In this document: positions 8,700 through 15,701 of the stretch, piece after piece | How the letters are laid out: the number at the start of each line of letters is the position of its first letter | Position numbering within the stretch: position 1 is the stretch's first letter | From: Russula earlei | Taxonomy: Eukaryota; Basidiomycota; Agaricomycetes; Russulales; Russulaceae | Reading direction: 5' to 3' | NCBI GenBank assembly: GCA_025769875.1 | Contig: JAGFNK010001050.1 | Coordinates: 1 to 15,701 of the forward strand | Length of the DNA: 15,701 nucleotides | Notes under the pieces: generated by a model | Told to the model about the DNA's origin: nothing | Seen by the model: the letters and a program-made list of their open reading frames with translations, nothing else | The model's database searches: none | Translations under genes and position numbers: made by a program

Positions 8700-8900
8700 T
8701 TAAATGCTTTCAGGTATTTCCAATGAAAGTCTTTGACTAGTAATTGTGCTTTAGACAGGTTAGATGCTGGTTCCCAGGTATTCTCTGCGGCAGTGTATCC
8801 TTTCCATTTTACTAGGTATTGAATCCCTTTGCAGTTTGGGGAAAGTCGAGAACTTAAGATCTGTTCTACTTCATATTGTTCTTCCCCTTCGACCAGTATA
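8700..8900 (-). pseudogene. Element B integrase chromodomain
   Basis: Minus-strand translation gives YEVEQILSSR, then YLVKWKGY, then ENTWEPASNL and a trailing LVKDFHWKY. This is the canonical chromodomain order with the aromatic-cage residues Tyr, Trp and Tyr in place. In chromoviruses this domain at the integrase C-terminus guides insertion to histone-marked heterochromatin. It is in frame with the integrase above it. Frame-terminating codons (TAA, TAG) follow just downstream of the domain, before the polypurine tract. Confidence 0.9.
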
Positions 8901-8959
8901 GGCGGTGGGTTTGAGAAGTTAGGACCGTGGGCAGTGGTTTCTTTGTAAGGTTTAATGAG

Positions 8960-9970
8960 GGAATGATGAAAAACTGGGTGTATCTTCCAAGATCTTGGTA
9001 ACTCAAGGCAAATGTTTACTGGATATGCTGTGATGACTTTGAATGGTCCATAACGTCGAGGGGCTAGTTTTGCTTTTGGGTGGGTGGTTTGTAGATTTGT
9101 GGCTTCCTACCATACTTGATCTCCTTCTTTAAAGCAAAATGTTGGGGATTGAGGTCCTGCGTGTTTCATGATTTTGGTTGCTTGGTTTAGAGAGGCAGCT
9201 ACTTCTTCTCTAAGTTGGTTTAGTCCTGTTAGTCTTTCTTGGATTGAAGGGAACTTTGATGTAAAGGTGAGGGGTGGAGCGAATGTTGGATTAAAGCCAT
9301 ACCAGACCTTGAAAGGGGGTTTGTTTGTTGCACTGTGTTGTCTGGCATTATGTGCAAACTCCATAAAGGGAATTAGTTCTGCCCAATTGTCCGCTTGGTG
9401 GTTGCAAAATATTCATAGGTATTGTTCTAGTTCTTAGTTAACTCATTCTGTTTCTCCATCCATCTGTGGGTGATATGCCGTGCTCAATGATACTTTGACA
9501 TTTAATTTCTTCCATAGTTCTTGAGTAACTTTTGCTGCAAATTGAGGGCCTCTGTCTGATATTATTTGTGTCGGGAGGCCTATTCTTCTCCAGACATTGT
9601 TCATAATTAATGTTGCTGTTTCGTTTGCTGTGATTGTCTTGTGGCAAGGGGTAATGATTATTGCTTTGCTGAATCGATCTACCATGACTAGGAGGCTGTC
9701 AAAGCCTTGTGAAACTGGTAGGTCTGTGATAAAGTCCATGGTAATGCTTTTCCATACTTCTCCAGCTGGTGTAATTGGTATGAGGGGTGTTTCTGTTTTT
9801 GGGTGGTTCTTTGTGCTTTAGCAAATTGCACAACCATCTACGTAACTTTTGACATAGGTTAGCATTCCTGGCCACCAATAGTTTTGGCTGATTAGTTCGT
9901 AAGTTTTCCATTGGCCAGGATGCCCAGTGGCAAGGGAGTCGTGATGTAGTTTCAGAATTTTCTTTTGTAG
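8960..9970 (-). pseudogene. Element B integrase (zinc domain, DDE core, GPY/F)
   Basis: Integrase joins the cDNA ends to chromosomal DNA. The N-terminal HHCC zinc domain is at about 9820-9960 (HHDSLATGHPGQW, then CAIC). The catalytic core at about 9395-9780 holds MDFITDLP (first Asp), SDRGPQF (second Asp) and GETE (catalytic Glu). Then come the FAHNARQHSATNKPPF block and the GPY/F motif RRYGPFKVI (about 9040-9065). Stops: TAA 9818-9820 after CAIC, TGA 9443-9445 at the conserved Arg of TERVN, TAA 9434-9436, and TAG 9107-9109 after GDQVW. No frameshift is needed from here to the chromodomain. Confidence 0.92.
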
Positions 9971-10239
9971 GGTGTTGTTGTTTGGGATATAGACTTTTCC
10001 TTTGAATAATATTAGTCCATCTTTGAGGTTCCAGTCCTGTAAGCCTTTGGATAATTGTCTTGGTCCACTTTTTATAATGATTGCTAACGTGTTAGATACT
10101 TCTGGGTTGTAGTCTTTGCTAGATCATAGTTGTTGTCAAAGTTCTTGGTCACCAATTGGTTCTGTAGCAGAGGTGCGTGTTGCTCTAACTTTAAAATATT
10201 TGTTGTCTAGGAGCACCTTTCCATCATTTTTGTTTTGTA

Positions 10240-10673
10240 TCCCCTCTTTAAAGTCTGGCCGCCTGGACAGACTGTCTGCTTTGTTCATAGTTTCTGGGTG
10301 ATGGGTGATAGTGAAGTCAAAATTGCTGAGAAGGAGTGCCCATCAGGCTTGTCGTCACATGAATTTTTGTTTTGTAATGAAGTATGTCAAGTTATTGTGG
10401 TCTGTCCACAGATCAATGGGATGTGTAGCGCCTTCAAGGTAGTGTCGGAAGTGCCAGAGGGATGAGACAATGGCAAGGAGTTCTTTATCATAGATCATGT
10501 AATTTTGTTGTGCGGGGTCCAAGGATTTCAAAAAATAGGCTATTGGGTGATATCTATCAAATTCATCAGGTTGTTCCAAGATTGCACCAACTGCAAAGTC
10601 GCTTGCATCGCAGATGAGCCGAAAGGGTTTAGTATGATCAGGTAACATGAAAACTGGGGCCATTGTGAATGCT
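10240..10673 (-). pseudogene. Element B RNase H domain
   Basis: It degrades the RNA strand of the RNA:DNA hybrid. Minus-strand translation runs APVFMLPDHTKPFRLICDAS, with the first catalytic Asp in CDAS. Then come YDKELLAIV (catalytic Glu), LWTDHNNL (catalytic Asp) and the tail NKADSLSRRPD. TGA codons at 10355-10357 and 10343-10345 sit where the family has Arg (KFM-R-RQA-R-WALLL). The N-terminal side is cut off from RT by the LTR3 insertion. Confidence 0.9.
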
Positions 10674-10678
10674 TGGAT
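10674..10678 (+). repeat. Target-site duplication of LTR3, left
   Basis: TGGAT sits directly before the LTR start. The identical copy is at 11641-11645, directly after the LTR end. Confidence 0.95.
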
Positions 10679-11640
10679 TGTCAAGACTCACTGTTGAACT
10701 ATCCAGTTCAAGAGCGAGGGATAAGCTCAAAGACGAGTCGATAGACGTCCAAGATCGCGTGAGCAAGAAGTAGAGTCCAGAGTAGTAACAGATACCAGAG
10801 AGGTATTGTTACTGTGAGAGTCGAGCAATCACGCAGGGAAGAGGCCAGGATAGTCACAAGGGGACGGTCCTTAAAGGAGTATCCCAGGGTTGGAGAGTGC
10901 CGTAAACAAATGGACAGTCTGAGGACTGTCCGCTACTTTATTGAGCGCTTATATACTACAAGAGAACTGCTAAATAGGGAACAAGTCATAACCTTGTTAT
11001 CAAGCACAATAGAGTGATGAGTAAGAAGTCGGAGGACGCTTACTGAGCATGCTCAGTCATGCTCAGTAAGCTGCTGAGTAAGAAGGCTTCTCCTGATGAG
11101 TAAGAGCCTTCATTGTCCACATGTTTACTGCTTTAGTGCATGTGCGAGCACCTGATTCATTTCCTGTTAGTTAGTTTAGGGCCGGTCATTTGAGGACTTG
11201 TAGTTTGGTTAGGGGATAGTGTTATCTTATAAGGCCCTTATATAGTTCTATTAGGGTCCTTAGAGTCGACCCTAATACTTCTATTAAGGTCCTTAGTATT
11301 GCCTTATAGTCCGTTCTATAGTTATTAGAGTTGGTCTAATAACGCGTTGTAGGGCCTTTGATACTAGGTTAGTGCCTGTTGTAGAACTTCTAGGGTCGTT
11401 CCAAAGGGTCTTTAGGAAGGCCCTAATACTGTCTTTTGTTGTTAAAAGGGTTGCCTTTAAGTGGGGCTTGCTGTATGTCGATTGTGCCGAGAATCGCTCG
11501 CGCAACAATGCACGCGCAATATTGTGGACACCTCTACTCACCCCTTTTGCTCGTGTGAACAGGGTGACACCATGGAGGCTGGGTTTCCTCCTATAAGGAA
11601 GGGTCCTTCAAGGGCCCTCTCCGGAGAATGGTTCATGACA
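10679..11640 (-). mobile_element. LTR3: solo LTR nested in element B pol
   Basis: The 962-bp unit starts TGTCAAGACTC and ends GGTTCATGACA, with TGTCA/TGACA perfect inverted ends. TGGAT is duplicated at 10674-10678 and 11641-11645, and no internal retrotransposon sequence is present. It thus fits a solo LTR left by recombination between the two LTRs of a complete element. Orientation follows the minus-strand TATATAAGC (10947-10955) and ends shared with LTR2. It still has many CpGs (for example 11490-11517), unlike the element around it, so it is younger. Related to LTR2 but clearly a different subfamily. Confidence 0.95.
10912..10955 (-). promoter_or_regulatory. LTR3 TATA box and hairpin at predicted transcript start
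   Basis: A minus-strand TATATAAGC lies at 10947-10955. About 33 bases downstream is a perfect 8-bp stem with a 4-base loop, ggacagtc-tgag-gactgtcc (10912-10931). The same block occupies the same place in LTR2, so it is conserved at the likely RNA 5' end. Confidence 0.55.
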
Positions 11641-11645
11641 TGGAT
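11641..11645 (+). repeat. Target-site duplication of LTR3, right
   Basis: TGGAT directly follows TGACA and is identical to 10674-10678. Confidence 0.95.
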
Positions 11646-12484
11646 TAGTTTTGTTTTTGGAATGCTTGTTCTTCATCATCCTCCCATTTGAAGGGGTTTT
11701 CTTTCTTTGTTAAGTTAAACAAGGGTCATGCTATCCATGAATATTGGTGGATAAATCGTCAATAGAAGTTGCAAAATCCTAGAAATGCTTGTACTTCTGT
11801 AACATTGGTTGGAGTAGGCCATTTTGTAATGCCTATTAGCTTCTCTTGATCCATGGATATTTGTCCTTGGGAGATATTGATGCCTAGGTAACTAATAGAG
11901 GTTTGTCAAAAGGCACACTTCTCTGGTTTCAAATACAAGTCGTGGTCTTGGAGTGTTTTTAAGACCTTATGCATCCAGTCATCTAGTTCGTTCAATGTTT
12001 GCACCATGATTAGTATATCATCTAGATAAATGACCACTTGTTCAGTGGCAATGTATTTCACTAGGATGGTGTTCATAAAGTGTTGGAAAGTGGCTGGGGC
12101 GTTGCAGAGACCAAATGTCATTATCAAAGGTTCAAAGAGTCCTAATGGTGTCTTGAATGCTGTGAGGTGTTCATCACCCTCTCTTAGGCAGATATTGTTG
12201 TATCCCCATCATACATCAAACTTGGTAAAGTATTGGGCTCCTTGGAGTTTGTTGATTAATTCAGGAATCAAAGGTAGTGGATATGCGTCTTTGACAGTTG
12301 CTGTATTCAGGGCTCTGTAGTCTTGTACTGGTCATAGATTTCCTCCTTTCTTTTCTACAAAGAAGAATGGACTGGCAATAGCTGCTTTTGATGGTCGGAT
12401 AGTGCCTCTTTTCAAGTGTTCATCTAGGTATTCTTTTAGGGCTTGTAGTTCTTTGGGAGTAAGTCGATAGATACCAGAATTGCG
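11646..12484 (-). pseudogene. Element B reverse transcriptase core
   Basis: It copies the element RNA into DNA. In minus-strand order: [36 protein letters not shown], then FGLCNAPATFQHFMN and the catalytic YLDDILI (12008-12028), KPEKCAF, SYLG and FLGFCNFYRRFI (thumb). TGA codons at 12485-12487, 12332-12334, 12209-12211 and 11906-11908 lie in one frame. Two replace Arg residues conserved across Gypsy RTs (LR before VQDYR, and VR before WGYNN). LTR3 interrupts just after EEQAFQK. Comparing frames on the two sides also indicates one missing base at the junction. Confidence 0.93.
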
Positions 12485-12487
12485 TCA

Positions 12488-13190
12488 GGTGATCCCTGGT
12501 TTCAGATTGATTGCATGGTCCCATGGTTGGTGAGCAGGAAGGCATTGGGAAGCTTGTTCATCAAAAACCTTTTGCCATTTCAAGAATTGGACAGGGATAA
12601 GTTTGTCTAATGTCTTGGGGGGTGTCTCTGCATGGGCTAGCTTGGTAGCTGTGGTTGATTTGGCTCTTATGCTGATTGTTATTGGTCTAAATGCATCGTG
12701 GATTTGTTTGTCAACACATGGATTCAATAGTCCTTCAGTATTTGGGAAGATTAGTGCAGCAACATTTGCAAACTCAGGTTCTTCTTCTTCAGGGAAAGTA
12801 AGCACTTGTATTTGGTAATTCCGCATTCCAGATGCAGATGCAATGGTTATGCTTGGGTGTGTGGTAAAGCAGGTTTGGGGGAAGTTCCTCAGTGTGATTG
12901 TATCATTTGCCCAATCAATATCTGGGTTGTGGTGTCATGGCCAATTTGTTCCTAAGATGATGTCGTGATCTCCAATGTTAGTGACAAGGAATTCTGCTTG
13001 TTCATCATGATTAGTGCCTGTGTGCGCTTGTATGCGAAGTCTTTGGATGGTGCTAAAGCGTATTAGTCCATTGGCATTTTGTGTTCCATCTACATTTTGT
13101 GCTGGCAAGGGTTTGGTCATAGTTCAGAGGTGCAGGCGGTGTCTTTGTGCGAATCATTCATGGATTATCATTCCTTCTGCTCCACTGTCA
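12488..13190 (-). pseudogene. Element B aspartic protease and linker to RT
   Basis: The retroviral-type protease cleaves the Gag-Pol polyprotein. The active-site triad DSGA is at 13178-13189 within ALLDSGAEGMIIHE. The flap/second-half region includes GDHDIILGTNWP (about 12938-12975), the usual ILG-x-x-W motif. The linker has an EEEEPEF acidic patch (about 12770-12790). In-frame TGA codons at 13154-13156, 13124-13126 and 12935-12937 all lie in CGA-compatible contexts. The frame is shared with the zinc knuckle upstream and RT downstream. Confidence 0.85.
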
Positions 13191-14708
13191 AGCAGGGCTC
13201 TTGCACTGATTTCTTTGCCGCTTGTCTTCCCCACAAGGGTAACTTTTAAGGCAATGGATGGGGAGTGAATATTCTTGGTAAAAACTTTGGGGTAATTGAT
13301 TTCTCTTTGTATCATACTGATTTGGACCACGTCCCTTCTTGGTGCAGAAGGGGGTCCAATTAAAAATCCATAGGTACAGATCTTGGGCAGAGGATTGAGT
13401 CTGCAAGTCTTTCTCTCCAAGTTGTCAATGATGCAACAGGAATGGGTTCTTCTTGCATAGGTTTTGATGTTTTCATCTTGGATGGTTGTAGCTCTGACTG
13501 TTTGGGGGCAAGATCCTTGTCTTTGGCGTCCTTGGGCTGCTTTCTTTGCTCTACATTGATTTGCCATATGGTTCTTCTTTCCACAGTAATAACAGAGGTT
13601 GTTCTTGCGTCGAAACTCTTTCTCTGCATCTGTGAGGGGTTTTCTTTCACTTCTGGATTCCCAGGGTTGTTTGTTAGGTTCTCCTTGGTACAAGTTAATT
13701 TCCAATGGATTGTCTGATCCTTGAGTGTTTAATCCTTGGGCACACACAGAGCATCCTCCTCAAAAGCCGCGGAATTGTATAGGTGGAAAAGGTTGTCAAA
13801 TTCTCTTGCTGCTTTGACAAGGGCTGCAAGTGTAGTTGGTGTCGGTGTGATTCCCAATATTTTCTGATGTAGGGCTGGGTTAATGTTCTTCCTGAATGCG
13901 TACATTTTGTCCTTTCATCAGTGGTAGCTTGTGATGCATGGTGTGACCATTTCTGATACCATTCATTAAATGGTAGTTTCCCTTGATAATAGGTGTGCAT
14001 GGTGTTAACAGAGGCCAGTTCTGCTTCTGCAGGGATGAAATGATCAGCAAAGGCTTTCTTGAAGTCGTCCCATGATCCATAGTCTGCTACTGTATGAGCC
14101 ATAGCCTTAGTGGTTTGTTCTCTAGCCCATGCTCTGGCAGGTGTTCCTACTTTAAAGTGGGTTAGTGCAGCGGCAACTTTCTTGCTTTCGTCTATGAAGG
14201 AGTTGCCATTGATATAGTAATAATTGGCTAAGGCTGCCCAAAAGGCTTCTGCATTATCGGCCTTTCCATCAAAGGGTTCTGGTGCAGTTCTGACAAGGCA
14301 TGGATTGCTTGACATGGTGGGGTTCTGAGTTGTTGCGGTTGTAATGATAGGTGGGGCTGAGCCTTGTAATTGGATTCTAGTTGGAGTGAGTGCTTGAGGG
14401 ATTGTTTGTGGTACGTTGCTAACTGTATGAGGAGTGGGTTGTTGCGTATTTCGTCAGGTGGAGGGTCCTGGAGTAGCGCTTCGAGTGCTTGGTGTGGTTC
14501 CTAGGATGGCAGTAACTTCTTGGGTTGTTTGGGCAGTAAAATCGACTTCTCGGTTATTGTAGTAAACCCAATGTTTTCTAGAATGGCTCCACTTGACTGG
14601 TTTGTCTAGAAAGAGGCCTGTATAGTTATAGGGATTGAAGTCTTGAACATTTTCTGCTCCTGGGGCTGCTGCTTTACTGTCATTTTCACATGACCTTGCA
14701 CTTGCCAT
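13191..14708 (-). pseudogene. Element B gag
   Basis: The structural particle protein starts at an ATG at 14708 with a strong AAAAATGGCA context. The N-terminal section is NYTGLFLDKPVKW and YNNREVDF, followed by a Pro/Thr-rich linker with TGA at 14454-14456. The Retrotrans_gag domain (about 13890-14290) includes EPFDGKADNAEAFW, ALTHFKVGTPARAW and WDDFKKAFADHF. A frame change near 13905 and a second one near 13790-13810 precede a Gly/Arg box and TGA at 13760-13762. The CCHC zinc knuckle CYYCGKKNHMANQC (13553-13594) binds RNA. It then fuses in frame to the protease. A second ATG at 14315 (MSSNP) is an internal Met. Confidence 0.9.
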
Positions 14709-15345
14709 TTTTGGATGTCATTTCAAGTGCGAAATTAAAACTGCTATATCTCAACAGTTTCTCAACAGATTGCCTTGAAATGTTGCCAGTAGAACCTTAT
14801 ATACTATATCTAGGTGCAGCAAAAATATGGGAGTCTAATATTCAGTTCTTGAGATGTTGATTTTCAGGTGCTGACATGAGTGCAAAACTTTGAACTGCCA
14901 TATCTCAACTGTTTCTCAACAGATTTACTTGAAACTTCGACAGTGGGATCTCATGTCCTGTATCTAGGTGCAGCCCAAGAGTTGGGGCATAATTATCAGT
15001 TCTTGAAGTTTCAATTTTTGGGTTGCAATCTGAGTGTGAAATTTCGAACTGCCATATCTCAACTGTTTCTCAATAGATTGCCTTGAAACCTGGAAAGTAG
15101 AACCTTATATACCGTATCTAAGTGCAACTAAAATATGGGAGCCTAATATTCAGTTCTTGAAGTTTCGAATTTTGGGTGCCGATCTGCATGCGAAATTTCG
15201 AACAGCCATATCTCAACTATTTCTCAATGGATTGCCTTGAAACTTGGACATCAGAACCTCATGTACTGTATCTAGAGGAAGCCAAATATATTGGGTTTCA
15301 TTTCACATTGTGGGGTGCTGACCCCAAGCATGATAAGATTACATT
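14709..15345. repeat. 154-bp tandem repeat array, four copies plus a partial
   Basis: The anchor ctgccatatctcaactgttt recurs at 14741, 14895, 15049 and 15203, exactly 154 bases apart each time (copy 1 ctgctatatc, copy 4 cagccatatc). Each unit also has a ttttgg(g)tg..ga(t/c) start, a ga(t)tgccttgaaac block, a gaacctyatatactgtatcta block and a tatgggagyctaatattcagttcttga block. After copy 4 the match fades towards 15345. The length is not a multiple of three and no ORF is shared between units, so it is non-coding. It begins at, or within a few bases of, the gag start codon of element B. Confidence 0.9.
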
Positions 15346-15701
15346 TGCTCTACAGCTAAAAACATGACATGATACAACTATTTATAACTGTAGCACGCAA
15401 GAAGGGCACACTTGAGGTGTTCATGGGAGGTAGCGATTGCGATCGCACGTGAATGTGCGAGGAGCGGCACGTAAGGAAAGTTGGGCTTAAGGCACAAGGA
15501 TATGACGAAGCGGAAGTGGGAGCCTGTTGGGAGATGTGGATCTGGGAAGGTGCGGAAGCAGATGGGAGAGGGTGGGTAAGGCAGGATGGTCTTGTTCATA
15601 TGCGCCAAGACGTCTGAACAAAGCCATCAGGAGCAGGTCCACCATGCGATTGGAGAGTGTGGGGGACATATACGCACATTCATATTTATTGGAGGGCCAG
15701 A
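15346..15701. other. CpG-containing flank, no gene recognised
   Basis: I see no domain or transposon end. Unlike the rest of the window (LTR3 excepted) it keeps many CpGs, for example GCGATTGCGATCGCACG at about 15433-15449 and ATGCGCCAAGACGTC near 15600. Two short overlapping Pro/Leu-rich minus-strand frames (15378-15608 and 15487-15669) are open but unrecognised. This may be the start of less methylated host DNA. Confidence 0.35.

Larger units (their letters stand above)
7598..14708 (-). mobile_element. Chromoviral Ty3/Gypsy element B, 5' LTR missing
   Basis: On the minus strand the order is gag, CCHC knuckle, aspartic protease, RT, RNase H, integrase, chromodomain, polypurine tract and 3' LTR, which is Ty3/Gypsy chromovirus order. 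RNase H through chromodomain stays in one frame (10673 to 8700). From the gag Gly-rich box (13762) to the RT end (11646) is also one frame, so gag and pol form a single polyprotein. Lesions are mostly TGA at expected CGA. A solo LTR splits it at 10679-11640. The right end stops at the gag ATG, where a 154-bp tandem array begins, with no 5' LTR or PBS. Confidence 0.9.

Noticed and set aside
11240..11430. Telomere-like TTAGGG/CCCTAA motifs in LTR3
   Set aside because: They are isolated motifs inside degenerate 33-base spaced repeats (ctatta(g/a)ggtccttag at 11248 and 11281), not tandem telomeric units.
10679..11640. LTR3 ends placed at TGTTGAAC (10692) and GTGAACA (11561)
   Set aside because: Those ends have no matching 5-bp duplication; TGTCA..TGACA at 10679-11640 has a perfect TGGAT duplication.
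8427..14708. Alternative genetic code or programmed TGA readthrough to explain the in-frame TGA codons
   Set aside because: TGA falls specifically where Arg (CGA) is expected, other stops and frameshifts are also present, and the CpG-decay signature in the LTRs gives a simpler explanation.
14709..15345. Array as a CRISPR or as a tandem protein-repeat gene
   Set aside because: Units are 154 bp, adjacent and diverged throughout with no repeat-spacer pattern; the period is not a multiple of three and no frame is shared.

Overview
The window looks like transposon-dense DNA from a filamentous fungus, most likely a basidiomycete (Agaricomycete type). This rests on three things: chromodomain-bearing Ty3/Gypsy LTR retrotransposons, short GT..AG intron-like signals in a degenerate gene with a Zn(II)2Cys6-like cysteine pattern, and strong CpG loss with TpG/CpA excess. 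No species can be named from the sequence. No intact host gene was found. All recognisable coding sequence is on the minus strand and is broken.

Layout, left to right. 1-511 is the U3 side of an LTR (LTR1) cut by the window edge. 512-2794 is the decayed gag of Gypsy element A, whose 5' LTR lies at 2820-3546. Between that gag and LTR is a primer-binding region that matches the predicted 5' end of the element's own transcript, which suggests Tf1-like self-priming. 3550-5106 is a decayed spliced gene of unknown role with a Zn2Cys6-like cysteine cluster. 5315-5877 is a 563-bp MITE with 98-bp terminal inverted repeats and a TAA target duplication. 5881-7597 is CpG-starved, low-complexity Ala/Ser/Pro/Thr-coding relic DNA.

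7598-14708 is chromoviral Gypsy element B, read on the minus strand: gag, zinc knuckle, protease, reverse transcriptase, RNase H, integrase, chromodomain, polypurine tract and 3' LTR (LTR2, 7598-8425). It is one gag-pol frame, killed mainly by in-frame TGA codons where CGA (Arg) is expected. Its RT/RNase H boundary is split by a younger solo LTR (LTR3, 10679-11640) with perfect TGTCA/TGACA ends and a TGGAT target duplication. Element B has no 5' LTR. Its gag start codon directly abuts an array of four 154-bp tandem repeats (14709 to about 15345). The last ~350 bp keep CpG dinucleotides but show nothing recognisable.

The history that emerges is this. Host or relic DNA was invaded by elements A and B and by the MITE. 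The region then decayed through CpG deamination, as expected of cytosine-methylated repeats. LTR1 and LTR2 (about 92% identical) even preserve reciprocal decay products of the same ancestral CpGs. The full-length parent of LTR3 inserted later and was reduced to a solo LTR. The most interesting items are the 154-bp array at the gag start, the apparent self-priming PBS of element A, the MITE, and the legible CpG-decay record.
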